Source: Neolewinella litorea
Lineage (GTDB): Bacteria > Bacteroidota > Bacteroidia > Chitinophagales > Saprospiraceae
Length of the DNA: 64,000 nucleotides
Assembly: GCF_004803465.1 (NCBI RefSeq)
Contig: NZ_SRSF01000001.1
Span: 1,178,501-1,242,500, forward strand
Reading direction: 5' to 3'
Made by a program: the position numbers and the translations under genes. The notes under the pieces were generated by a model that was given only the letters and a program-made list of their open reading frames with translations, did not search any database and was not told where the DNA came from. This document shows, one piece after another, positions 34,273 to 43,215 of this stretch. Positions within the stretch are counted from its first letter, which is position 1, and every line of letters starts with the position of its first letter.

Positions 34273-36102
34273 CTACCGGCCTAACCACTTGGCACGGCGG
34301 GCGACCGCCTCCGCCGACGCGTCCGGGAGCAGTCCGCTGCGGTAATCCGGAGCGGGGGCGGCTACAAATTCTCCGGTCTTGTTCTGACCCAACTGCAGGA
34401 AACTGATGGGATAGGTTTGACCGATCCGGAGACCGGCAACGGCCGCCTCCCATTCGGACCGGGTCCGGACGGGGGTGCCATCGACCGCGCTAATCATACT
34501 TCCCTGATCCACGCCCGCGGCGTACAGGGGGTTGGTTGCGTACACCGGTCCGGCCACGAGTAGCCCCTCCTCATCCTCCTGCAACTGCAGATTGAAGAAG
34601 CCCGCGCTATCGGGGCGGGCCTGCACTACCTCGATTCCATAGGGTTGCAGCAGTCGGCCGTAATCGGGAAGTTTGCTGCCGTGGATGTGCTCCTCAAACC
34701 ACCGGGCCGCCCAGGCGGGATCGGAGGCCACTTCACCCAGGGCCAGCTGGATGTCACGGATATGGTAGGGAATCTCCGGTTTGCCGTAGCGCTGCCACAT
34801 CAGGCGCATGAGTTCATCGAGGGTGTGACCCCGCTGCCGCAACTCGAGATCGAGGGCCAGGCCCAATACGGCTCCGTAGGTATAATAGCTGATGAATGTG
34901 TTGGCGAAATTATCGGGGTCGTTGGCCGTGGCAGCGTCGACGAAAGGGGCCAGCCGGCTCATTTGAGCGGGTCCGCGGTAGCTCCGGCCCGGTGAATGGA
35001 CCACGTAGTTGAGTTGCGCGGCCAGGTTGGCGGCGTAGTCTGCCGGGTTGAAGATTCCGGCGCGCACCAGGGCCAGATCGTCGTAATAACTGGTGAAGCC
35101 TTCCGCGAACCAGAGTTCCGAGCTCATATTGACGTGGTCGAAGCTGAAGGGTTCCAGACTGGCCGGTCGGATCCGTTCCACGTTCCAGCTGTGGAAAAAT
35201 TCGTGACTCACCGTACCGATGAGGCGTTGCTGATTGCCTTCGAGGTTCACCGGGGCGGAGCAGATCGTGGAGTTGCGGTGCTCCATTCCGTCGCCCCCGA
35301 TCCAGGGGTTGTAGGAACAGAGAAAGACGTAGCGGCCGTAATCGAAGGCCGGCAGCTCACCGAACACCCGTTGCTGGGCATGCACTACGCTATCAACCCA
35401 GGCCACGTAGTGATCAAAGGTATCGCGGCTGGCTTCTCCTATCAGGGCTACCTCTATGGTATCTACCCGCTCGCCGCTGCTTACCGTAAACTCCCTGCGC
35501 TGCAGGGTACCGACCATCGTGGGTGAATCGTAGAAATAGTAATAATTCGGTGCTGCAAAGCGGCGGTTACCGAGATCTACCAACTGAGTGGCTACTTCCC
35601 ATTCCGGGCGCTGGTCCGGGGGGAGTTGCAGCAGGATGGGCCGGTCGTTCAGGGCTTCCCCGTAGAGAAAACTGGCCGGCATATTCAGGTGCAATTTGCG
35701 ATCGTCGATCCCGGAGTACGTACCGTCGCCGTAATTCGCGAACAGGGTGTACCGCAGGGTTACGCTGCCGCCGTGGCCGGTTATGGCCCAGGTGTTGGGA
35801 TCTACGCGATCTACCCGCACGGTCCGCGCCGGGCCGGAGGTGGGAGCACCTTCAGCCTCCAGGGAATATACGTTCCGGGCAAAGTTGTGCTGCGCGTAGC
35901 GTCCCGGACTGGACTGGGGCATTTTGACGTAGAACACTCCGTCCGGCACGGCGGGAAATTCGACCGTGATGCCCAGTTCGTGCTGTTGTACCCGACTTAG
36001 ATCTAGCGTGTACACGATCGTTCCCGGATGATCGGCCACCCAGGAAAGCTGGGCGGAGAGTGGTAGTGAGAGGAAAAGGAAAAACAAAAGTGGCCAGGGC
36101 AT
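34273..36102 (-). CDS. M61 family metallopeptidase with PDZ domain (exported)
   Basis: 609 residues with a signal peptide ending PLSAQ. The zinc site is HEFFH (300-304) with the third ligand Glu334 in LWFAEGFTSYY. The surrounding SWNVERIRP is typical of M61 glycyl aminopeptidases. A PDZ-like domain follows near the C-terminus (LLVAGPVYATNPLYAAGVDQGSMISAVDGTPV), probably for substrate or product sensing. It starts seven bases after the subtilase stop, so the two peptidases form a minus-strand operon. Confidence 0.93.
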   Translation of the reverse strand: MPWPLLFFLFLSLPLSAQLSWVADHPGTIVYTLDLSRVQQHELGITVEFPAVPDGVFYVKMPQSSPGRYAQHNFARNVYSLEAEGAPTSGPARTVRVDRVDPNTWAITGHGGSVTLRYTLFANYGDGTYSGIDDRKLHLNMPASFLYGEALNDRPILLQLPPDQRPEWEVATQLVDLGNRRFAAPNYYYFYDSPTMVGTLQRREFTVSSGERVDTIEVALIGEASRDTFDHYVAWVDSVVHAQQRVFGELPAFDYGRYVFLCSYNPWIGGDGMEHRNSTICSAPVNLEGNQQRLIGTVSHEFFHSWNVERIRPASLEPFSFDHVNMSSELWFAEGFTSYYDDLALVRAGIFNPADYAANLAAQLNYVVHSPGRSYRGPAQMSRLAPFVDAATANDPDNFANTFISYYTYGAVLGLALDLELRQRGHTLDELMRLMWQRYGKPEIPYHIRDIQLALGEVASDPAWAARWFEEHIHGSKLPDYGRLLQPYGIEVVQARPDSAGFFNLQLQEDEEGLLVAGPVYATNPLYAAGVDQGSMISAVDGTPVRTRSEWEAAVAGLRIGQTYPISFLQLGQNKTGEFVAAPAPDYRSGLLPDASAEAVARRAKWLGR

Positions 36103-36109
36103 ACGGGGT

Positions 36110-37936
36110 TCAGCTTAGGGTGGACAAGTCACGGACGAACGGGCGGTAACCCAGGGCGTGGGCTTTGGGCAGAAAATCACGTGCCGCCTGCGCGTCGGCG
36201 AAAGTACCGAGAATGACCTTATGCACCCCATCCATTTGCGCTACGATAACCGGTAGTTGAAATTGATCTTCGAGCCTGGCCACCAACTGCAGGGCGTTGG
36301 TCGATTCGGCGAAGGCGCTGACCTGGAGGCCAAAGCCGGTGCGCGGCGGTGGCTCAGCCTTTACGCGGAACACCGGCCGGGCCGGGGCCGGGGATGGCGT
36401 CGATCGCTCGGCCAGTCGCATCGCTTCCGCCACCGCGCGCTCGGCGTTCACGCGGCCGTAGCCGAAACGGGGACTGTATCCGAGGGCATTGTATTCTCCC
36501 GCCCCTCCGATCTTATCGGCCGTCCGCTCCAGGATCGACTTGACTTCGGCGGCGGTCAGGTTGGGATTGGCCGCCAGCATCAGCGCGCACACCCCGGCCA
36601 CGAGGGGCGTAGCCCCCGAGGTACCTCCGAAGTGCTTGTGGTAAGGCCCCCGGTCACGACCGTCGACGTAGTACCTTTTCTCCGGGGGGAGTTGCGGGTT
36701 GCCGGGATCCCAACTGGCGCGGGCGGCCAGTAAGGGCCAGCCACCATCGCTGGGGGCCACGACGCTGAGTCCGGATCCCCGATTGGAGTAGCCGGGATGA
36801 GTATCATTGCTGGTGGAAGCGCCCACCGCGATCACTCCCGGCAATTCGCAGTAGTAATTCAGGTATCCTTTTCCTTCGTTACCGGCCGCAAACAGCACGA
36901 CGCAGCCTTTGCCCTTGCGCCCCTGGGAAACCGCCCGACTGACGGCGCGCGCATGATAAGTGCCCGGCCGGAATCGCGGGTCGACAGTGCCCCAGGAGCA
37001 GGAGATCACGTCGGCCCCGTTTCGGATACAGTGGTCGAACATGCGCTCGGTCAGGTAGGCCGAATAGGTAAGGCCATGCAGGGGCATAAGCCGCGATTCC
37101 GGAGCCACTCCAACGATCCCGGTGCCGTTAGCGGCAGCCACGGCCACGCTGGCACAGGGAGTGCCGTGGGTGCCGTAGGCTACCCCGGTGGGCAGGGTGG
37201 CCGCTCCGCTGGATACGGTGAGTGGTGCGACCGCCTTGCCCCGAAGGTCGGGGTGGTCCAGGTCAAAGCCGTTGTCGATGATCGCCACCGTTATCCGGGC
37301 AGAGCCGAGGCTCCCGAGTCGCTTCCAGGCGGCCTGTACCCGGGCGTCGGCGCCCCGCTTCGTCGGAAAGTCGGGCACGCCGGGCACGAAACCGGGGTTG
37401 GACAGCGACCATTGCTGGTCGAAAAGCCCGTCGCGGGGCTCGGAGAAGTATTGATCGAGGGGAACATCCAGGTCGGGAACCGCGGTGCGGACCATGGCCA
37501 GTTTTTCCAGTTCCCGCGCGACGTGGAGCGGGTTGCGGCTGCGCTGGGTCACCGCCAGCAGGACCGTCCCGTCGGGCCGCCTTTCCCGCACTTCCAGGTG
37601 GTACAGATTGAAAAGGGCCTGGCTTTCCGCCTCTCCCACGCCCGGGGCCAGGGTGCAGTAGATCATCCCCGTGGGGATGACCGGCCGATTGTCTTTCTCG
37701 GCGAAGTACACATGAGTGCCCACCTCCACCTCGTCTTGCTGTCGCAGGGAATCCAGGGTATCCTCCACATCGTCGCCCTCGTCCAGGCTTACCACCTCAA
37801 ACCCGCCCAGATCGGAGAGCAGGGGCTTTCCGCCACCAGTCGGTGTTTGCGGGGTGACGGCTTTCAGTCCGACGAGTTGCCGGCTTTTGCGCAGCGCCAG
37901 GGGGCCCCGCGTAGTGGAAATGCGGTATTGACTCAT
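36110..37936 (-). CDS. S8 subtilisin-like serine protease with C-terminal SPOR domain
   Basis: 608 residues. The triad is complete: Asp221 (AIIDNGFD), His257 (YGTHGTPC) and Ser440 (GGTSGATPLVAG), with the oxyanion Asn in FAAGNEGKG. The first ~180 residues are a pro-region-like domain. The last ~75 residues (GFGLQVSAFAESTNALQLVA...HKVILGTFADAQAARDFL) form a SPOR domain, a fold that binds denuded septal glycan. No signal peptide is visible (MSQYRISTTRGPLALRKSR), which is odd for a protease carrying an envelope-binding domain. It may be exported by another route or act in the cytosol. First gene of the operon with M61. Confidence 0.92.
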   Translation of the reverse strand: MSQYRISTTRGPLALRKSRQLVGLKAVTPQTPTGGGKPLLSDLGGFEVVSLDEGDDVEDTLDSLRQQDEVEVGTHVYFAEKDNRPVIPTGMIYCTLAPGVGEAESQALFNLYHLEVRERRPDGTVLLAVTQRSRNPLHVARELEKLAMVRTAVPDLDVPLDQYFSEPRDGLFDQQWSLSNPGFVPGVPDFPTKRGADARVQAAWKRLGSLGSARITVAIIDNGFDLDHPDLRGKAVAPLTVSSGAATLPTGVAYGTHGTPCASVAVAAANGTGIVGVAPESRLMPLHGLTYSAYLTERMFDHCIRNGADVISCSWGTVDPRFRPGTYHARAVSRAVSQGRKGKGCVVLFAAGNEGKGYLNYYCELPGVIAVGASTSNDTHPGYSNRGSGLSVVAPSDGGWPLLAARASWDPGNPQLPPEKRYYVDGRDRGPYHKHFGGTSGATPLVAGVCALMLAANPNLTAAEVKSILERTADKIGGAGEYNALGYSPRFGYGRVNAERAVAEAMRLAERSTPSPAPARPVFRVKAEPPPRTGFGLQVSAFAESTNALQLVARLEDQFQLPVIVAQMDGVHKVILGTFADAQAARDFLPKAHALGYRPFVRDLSTLS

Positions 37937-37940
37937 GAAG

Positions 37941-37948
37941 GAAAGGTA
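37941..37948 (-). promoter_or_regulatory. -7-like element (TACCTTTC) of the S8-M61 operon
   Basis: Minus-strand TACCTTTC ends four bases before the ATG at 37936, predicting a leaderless mRNA. One mismatch to TAnnTTTG. Confidence 0.4.
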
Positions 37949-38147
37949 CAGCGGCCGGACCGGAGGGGAAGGTGAAATTGTGAGGGTTTACGGGAGGGGA
38001 ATAGGAATAAAGGTGGTGCCGCAAGCGGGTGCCGGACAAAAATACCGGCGGCTGGCAGCGACGGAGCGGTAGAAACCGTTTACCTTACGGTAATTCCGGC
38101 GCTCATCCGCGACCAACGTATGAGGGCCTTTTACCCGTCAGCTTTTT

Positions 38148-38699
38148 ATGGATTATTCAATTTGCCTGGAGAACGACGAAGAACGGTTCGTAGCCGCCCT
38201 GCTCCGGGGTGACCGCGAAGCGCAACGCGTCCTTTACGAAACGCACTACAGCGCCCTCATGTCCATCTGTCAACGCTACACCGGTACGGAAGACGAAGCC
38301 ATGGATCTGCTGCACGAGAGTTTCATCAAGATCTTCGGGAAAATAGGCCGCTACGAAAGCGGTACGGCCCTGCTGGCCTGGATGCGTCGCATCACGGTCA
38401 ATACGGCCATCGATCATTACCGTCGGAGTGTCCGGCGGCGTACGGAAGACATCGAGCGGGCCTACCAGGTGAGTTCGGATCTGCCGGACGTGATCAGCCA
38501 GTGTTCCGCGAAGGAGATATTGGTTGCCGTCCAGCAACTGCCGCCTACCTACCGCACCATATTTAACCTGTACGTGATTGAAGGGCACAGCCATAAAGAG
38601 ATTGCCGAACGATTGAATATTACTGATTCCACCTCGCGTTCCAACCTGGTAAAAGCGAGAAGTAAGCTCCAGAAGGCGCTTACTGCCCCAGGCCGCTAG
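38148..38699 (+). CDS. ECF-type RNA polymerase sigma factor
   Basis: 183 residues. Region 2 (LYETHYSALMSICQRYTGTEDEAMDLLHESFIKIFGKIGRYE; then ALLAWMRRITVNTAIDHYRR) and region 4 (LPPTYRTIFNLYVIEGHSHKEIAERLNIT, ending in a helix-turn-helix) are joined by a short linker, without region 3. It directs transcription of an unknown regulon. The upstream region has an inverted repeat TTACC-N4-GGTAA at 38080-38093, a candidate autoregulatory site. The partner gene starts two bases after the stop, so translation is probably coupled. Confidence 0.95.
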   Translation: MDYSICLENDEERFVAALLRGDREAQRVLYETHYSALMSICQRYTGTEDEAMDLLHESFIKIFGKIGRYESGTALLAWMRRITVNTAIDHYRRSVRRRTEDIERAYQVSSDLPDVISQCSAKEILVAVQQLPPTYRTIFNLYVIEGHSHKEIAERLNITDSTSRSNLVKARSKLQKALTAPGR

Positions 38700-38701
38700 T
38701 A

Positions 38702-40198
38702 ATGAAACAAGAAAAACACCCACTTGACGAACTGATCCGCCAGCGGATCACCAACCTTCCCCCCGGCCCCGCCCGGGGCTGGGAAGGGCTGGAGCGCCGT
38801 TTGGATGCCCTGGAAACTTCCGATCAGGCTATAGTCGAAAAGTTAGGTTCCCTGGCCCCGGCCGCGCCCCCCGGCAGTTGGTCGGCCTTCGAGCAAAAAC
38901 TCACCGCTGCGGAAGCGGCCACCGCCGCCGCCGTCGACGAGGCGGTAGCCACGGTACTCAAACAGGCCGGCCCGCCCCCCGTATCTGGCTGGGCCCAACT
39001 CGCCGCACGCCTGGAACTCATCGGCCAGCGCCGCGAGATGGTGGTCTGTCTCAAGATCTCCGAAGCCGCCCTGTTGCTCAGTATGCTGTTACTAGCCCTG
39101 CGGTTCGGCGATACCACCGCACCCAGCCCGCCCATCGCCGCGTCAAATACCGCCGGCGGTTTCCCCATCGCTCAGGATGCCGTGCCACCCACCGCAACGG
39201 ATGATGCCACCGTAACAAGCAATAAGCAGGCTGCTGCACTCCCGAACAACACCCAAAGCCTGCGGGCCAGAACCGGCCGACCGGCCAGTAGCCTCCCCAC
39301 GGCGGTGCACATCCCCCGTTCGGATCGGGAACTTGCGCTTCCCTCTCCCCGTTTGCTCACCCGGGCGGTCAATACCGTGCCCACCAACAGCTATGGCGTC
39401 AAACGGAAACAGCCGCGTATCTACGCCCCGCTACACTATGACGGACTGTTCACCGGCGAGCCGGTGCAGTACTTCCTGAACGCCTTCGTCTCACCGCTCG
39501 ACCTAAACCAAGTCATCACGCAGTCCAACCCGCAACTCGGTATCGAAGGCCAGAGCAAACTGTCTACCGGTTACAGCATAGGCACACTCATCGATGTGGC
39601 CCAGGCCAAGAACGCCATCCAGGTCGGTTTCATTTACGGCTACCGCTCGTACGTGCCGGCCGAGATCCTCAATATCGAACAGGATTCCCTGCTGACCCCC
39701 CAGGATGAGAATATCCGCTACGGTCGACTGACTTACCGCACGCTTTCCCTGCCCCTCAATTACGAACGCGAGCTCGCCGCTAACGACAAATGGCGGTTAT
39801 CCGGCGGCATTGGCATGGCCATGAACGTCATTCTGAGTTCGGAATTCCAACTCGCCGACAACTACACCAAGGATGACCTGGAACGCGTGATCGATCACTT
39901 CGTAGCCAACCACCAATCCAGCACGGATGGCCGGGCCTCCAGCGGACGGCGGAACATCCTCTATCCCGAGGTAGGTTACCTACAGGGTGGATCGATCTTC
40001 GACAACAGCAGTCTCTACGTGAGCGGCAACCTGCGCATCGAGCGCCTGCTCAATGACCGCTGGAGCCTGTACTTCTCCCCCACCGTCACCCGACTGTTCA
40101 CGGTCAGCGATACCGACGGCGGTAAGGGTCCCCTGGAAGACCGTATCCACAATACCATGCTGCGGCTGGGTACCCGTATTCGCCTGACCGACAAGTAG
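38702..40198 (+). CDS. Putative anti-sigma factor fused to a beta-barrel-like domain
   Basis: 498 residues. The cytosolic N-terminal part holds three copies of a short motif with a conserved Trp: GWEGLERRL (26-34), SWSAFEQKL (59-67) and GWAQLAARL (96-104). One transmembrane helix follows (SEAALLLSMLLLALRFG, about 120-136), then a Ser/Thr/Pro-rich linker. The C-terminal ~240 residues read like an outer-membrane beta-barrel (QVGFIYGYRSYVP, LSLPLNYERELAANDKWRLSGGIGMAMNVIL, NLRIERLLNDRWSLYFSPTVTRLF). Tight coupling to the ECF sigma gene supports anti-sigma function for the N-terminal part. How a barrel-like domain behind an inner-membrane helix works is unclear; it could be a periplasmic sensor. 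Confidence 0.78.
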   Translation: MKQEKHPLDELIRQRITNLPPGPARGWEGLERRLDALETSDQAIVEKLGSLAPAAPPGSWSAFEQKLTAAEAATAAAVDEAVATVLKQAGPPPVSGWAQLAARLELIGQRREMVVCLKISEAALLLSMLLLALRFGDTTAPSPPIAASNTAGGFPIAQDAVPPTATDDATVTSNKQAAALPNNTQSLRARTGRPASSLPTAVHIPRSDRELALPSPRLLTRAVNTVPTNSYGVKRKQPRIYAPLHYDGLFTGEPVQYFLNAFVSPLDLNQVITQSNPQLGIEGQSKLSTGYSIGTLIDVAQAKNAIQVGFIYGYRSYVPAEILNIEQDSLLTPQDENIRYGRLTYRTLSLPLNYERELAANDKWRLSGGIGMAMNVILSSEFQLADNYTKDDLERVIDHFVANHQSSTDGRASSGRRNILYPEVGYLQGGSIFDNSSLYVSGNLRIERLLNDRWSLYFSPTVTRLFTVSDTDGGKGPLEDRIHNTMLRLGTRIRLTDK

Positions 40199-40262
40199 CC
40201 TCGGATCGTTAATCTTATCTTAGCGCGGCAACCACTGCCCGATACGCTAACGTTTTCCGTTC

Positions 40263-41852
40263 ATGATCCGACTGTTTATCCTGGGGGCTATGCTCCTGTC
40301 CCTCACTGCTTTTGCTCAGGAGCGCGCCCCGCTTCCCACCACCGACGCGGAAGCCCGCGCACTGGCGGCAACCATTGAAGCGGATGACCTTCGCCGGCAC
40401 CTCACCATCCTCAGTGCCGACGATATGGAGGGCCGCGAAACCGGTGAACCCGGCCAAAAGCGGGCCGCCGCCTATCTGGCCGAGCAGATCGCGAAGCTCG
40501 GCCTCCCGGCCATCGGCGAAGACAACGGGTACTACCAGACCATCAAGTTCAGTCGCCAGAAGTGGGACACCATCGCCATGAGCGTCGACGGCCGCGAACT
40601 GCGGCACCTCTGGGAATTCTATAGCGCACCCAGCCGAAACACCGACCGAGAGGATCAGTCCATCAGCGAGATCACCTTTCTCGGCTACGGCATCGACCAT
40701 GAGCGGTACAACGACTATGCCGGTCACGATCTGGCCGGTAAAACAATCATGATCTTCGCCGGTGAACCCCGGGGCCGCGACGGCAATTTCCTGATTACGG
40801 GCACCAAAGATCCCAGCGCCTTCAGCCTGGACGACGGAGCCAAACTGCGGGCAGCCCGCGAACACGGTGTCGAAACGGTCATCGTTATTGACCCCACCTT
40901 CAAGAATAATGTACAGGAGGTACGCCGGGAAACCCTCGACGGCCGCCTGAAAATGACGGATCGCACCGAATCGGAGCGGCAAGAGGCCAACAACATTTAC
41001 ATCACGCCCGACCTCGCCCGTACCCTGCTGGGGAAGGAATACCGTAAGGTGGTGCGCGCCCGCAAGCGTGCGGAAAAAACCGGTCGGTTCCGCCCCGTAG
41101 TTGTCCCAACCGACATTCGCCTGGTGCAGGACAAGGAGACCCGCGAACTGATCGGTGAGAACGTGCTCGGTTACCTGGAGGGCAGTGACCCGGAGCTGGC
41201 CGACGAAGTAATCGTAGTAAGTGCCCACTACGATCACATCGGCAAGCGGGGCGACGCCATCTTCAACGGGGCGGACGATAACGGATCCGGTAGCAGTACC
41301 GTACTGGAAATTGCCGAAGCCTTCACCGAGGCGGCCCGGTCCGGAAAAGGGCCCCGGCGCAGCGTGCTGTTCCTGTGGGTGAGCGGCGAAGAAAAGGGAC
41401 TGCTCGGATCAGAATACTACGCCAGCCACCCCATCTTCCCACTGGCTAATACCGTGGCCGACATCAACGTCGACATGGTCGGGCGCATCGACCCCGCCCA
41501 CGAAGGAAATCCCAACTACATCTACGTCATCGGCAGCGACCGGCTGAGTACCGAACTCCACAACATCAATGAGGCCGTCAACCGAGACTTCACGCAGCTG
41601 GAGCTGGACTACACGTACAATGCCAAGGACGATCCCAACAACTTTTACGAACGGTCAGACCACTACAACTTCGCCGAACGCGGGATACCGAGCGTCTTTT
41701 TCTTCAACGGCACCCACGCCGACTACCACCGGGATACGGACACGGTAGACAAGATCAATTTCGACAAGATGGTCCGTATAGGTCAGCTGATCTTCTACAA
41801 CGCCTGGCAATTGGCCAACCAGGATAAGCGTATCGAGGTAGACGTCAAATAG
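40263..41852 (+). CDS. M28 family zinc aminopeptidase (exported)
   Basis: 529 residues with signal peptide ending AFAQ. A protease-associated (PA)-type insert lies between about 130 and 300. Zinc-site motifs: SAHYDHIG (His322), NGADDNGSGSSTVLEIA (bridging Asp near 340), WVSGEEKGLLGSEYY (catalytic and ligand Glu near 377), VDMVGRID and a C-terminal RSDHYNF...GTHADYH. It removes N-terminal residues from peptides in the periplasm or outside the cell. A TATCTTAG element at 40216 may be its promoter. Confidence 0.95.
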   Translation: MIRLFILGAMLLSLTAFAQERAPLPTTDAEARALAATIEADDLRRHLTILSADDMEGRETGEPGQKRAAAYLAEQIAKLGLPAIGEDNGYYQTIKFSRQKWDTIAMSVDGRELRHLWEFYSAPSRNTDREDQSISEITFLGYGIDHERYNDYAGHDLAGKTIMIFAGEPRGRDGNFLITGTKDPSAFSLDDGAKLRAAREHGVETVIVIDPTFKNNVQEVRRETLDGRLKMTDRTESERQEANNIYITPDLARTLLGKEYRKVVRARKRAEKTGRFRPVVVPTDIRLVQDKETRELIGENVLGYLEGSDPELADEVIVVSAHYDHIGKRGDAIFNGADDNGSGSSTVLEIAEAFTEAARSGKGPRRSVLFLWVSGEEKGLLGSEYYASHPIFPLANTVADINVDMVGRIDPAHEGNPNYIYVIGSDRLSTELHNINEAVNRDFTQLELDYTYNAKDDPNNFYERSDHYNFAERGIPSVFFFNGTHADYHRDTDTVDKINFDKMVRIGQLIFYNAWQLANQDKRIEVDVK

Positions 41853-41858
41853 GCTTCG

Positions 41859-43148
41859 CTAACGACCGAATAGGCTGGACCAAAACGACTCGCCCGTTTC
41901 CTGATTGTAGGAAACGGTAGCCACAGTAAAGGCCAAAACGGCAAGGATGATCCCGTACAGGAACACGTTGTAGCAAATGCGGAGGTAGGTGTACTTTTTG
42001 GCCAGCACCACGCCCAGGTAGTAAAGGTCACGTGTCATGGTGGAGTAAAGGAAGTCCTCGTCGCGGATCATCTCCATCATACCGTAGTGGAAGTCCTCCA
42101 GCTTCATGTTGTAGAAGTTGCCGAAGAACAGCAGGTTGCTGCGCCGCGCCTTGATGTCTTCCAGGCTGCTGTTGCCCTCCGTCACCTTCGGGCGGGTGGC
42201 CTGAATGGCGTAGAACAGCGAGAACAGGCACACGCCGACCAGCACGATGGTGGGCAGGGTGAGGTGCGGGTTACTGTCCAGTTTGGGGAAGAGGTTGGCC
42301 GCGGAAATGCTCAGGATGATGGCGTTGACCGAGAGCATAATATTGGCCTTGTTGTCGGCGATGCTGCTCAGGTTTACGTGGGTACGGTAGGTGGCCCGGT
42401 ACATGGTCTCCACCCCCCGGCCGGGCTTGAGGTCGCTTTCCGGCGGACCGGCTTCGGCTCGCTCTTTGAGCTTCTTCTTCTTTTTGCGTTTGACCTTTTC
42501 CAGTTCGTCGAGGCTGGCCGGCGTCTGGTCCGGGAAGAGGGCCTTCTTGCGTTTGTACAGTTGTTTAACGTGCTTGCTCTTGCGCTGCCCGAAAAGCTCG
42601 CGCGCCGCCTCGGTGTGGTACTCGTGGCGCAGCATGAATTCCAGTTCAAAATCGATCCATTCCTGGTCCGACATGACCATCTGCCGCGTCAGAGCAAACT
42701 CCTGCCGCACGCGGCCGCAGCGGTCCCAGTAGCTCAGGTCGCCCAGGTGGCTGAGGTCGGCATCGGCCACGATCTCTTCCAGAAAATTGCGCGGGTGCTG
42801 CGGCATGCGCGTGGCCATGATGGCCCCGCGGACGGCCGAGATCAGTTCTTTGTCATCAATGCCGCGTTCGCGCAAGAACTCCTCGGCGTTCTCGGCGCTG
42901 CGGACTTCGTGATTTTCCCAACCCTCATTGTAACCGGTATCGTGGAACCAGGACGCCAGCCGGATGATGAGTAATTCTCGCTCGCTGAGCTCGTAACTCT
43001 GCGCCAGTTCCAGGGCTGCTTCGACGACGGCGACGGTATGCTGGAAATTGTGGTAGACATACTCGGGGTCGATGTGCTCCCGGATGTAATCCTCCACGTA
43101 ACTTTCCACCTCGTGCAGTAGCTCGGTTGTCTCGATTGCTGGGTCCAT
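41859..43148 (-). CDS. HD phosphohydrolase fused to Pycsar-type membrane effector domain (PycTM/DUF5706)
   Basis: 429 residues in two halves. Residues about 25-200 are an HD metal-dependent phosphohydrolase: His37 (FQHT), His69-Asp70 (WFHDTG), His80 (ENHEVRSA) and Asp129/Asp131 (VADADLSHLG). A Lys-rich linker (about 219-230) leads to about 245-429, which matches the PycTM effector domain: HVNLSSIADNKANIMLSVNA (257-276) with membrane helices at about 270-286, 299-317 and 393-412. In Pycsar defence PycTM proteins respond to cCMP or cUMP and damage the membrane. Here the attached HD domain could hydrolyse the signal. No nucleotide cyclase gene is adjacent, so a defence role is an inference and a housekeeping role is possible. 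Confidence 0.88.
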   Translation of the reverse strand: MDPAIETTELLHEVESYVEDYIREHIDPEYVYHNFQHTVAVVEAALELAQSYELSERELLIIRLASWFHDTGYNEGWENHEVRSAENAEEFLRERGIDDKELISAVRGAIMATRMPQHPRNFLEEIVADADLSHLGDLSYWDRCGRVRQEFALTRQMVMSDQEWIDFELEFMLRHEYHTEAARELFGQRKSKHVKQLYKRKKALFPDQTPASLDELEKVKRKKKKKLKERAEAGPPESDLKPGRGVETMYRATYRTHVNLSSIADNKANIMLSVNAIILSISAANLFPKLDSNPHLTLPTIVLVGVCLFSLFYAIQATRPKVTEGNSSLEDIKARRSNLLFFGNFYNMKLEDFHYGMMEMIRDEDFLYSTMTRDLYYLGVVLAKKYTYLRICYNVFLYGIILAVLAFTVATVSYNQETGESFWSSLFGR

Positions 43149-43153
43149 TACAG

Positions 43154-43161
43154 TAAAGATA
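43154..43161 (-). promoter_or_regulatory. -7-like element (TATCTTTA) of the HD-PycTM gene
   Basis: Minus-strand TATCTTTA ends five bases before the ATG at 43148. One mismatch to consensus; predicts an almost leaderless mRNA. Confidence 0.4.
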
Positions 43162-43215
43162 ACCCCGATGCGGGTTTGCGCGTTTTATAGTTGAATCCAC
43201 GACGTGTTCCCCGAC

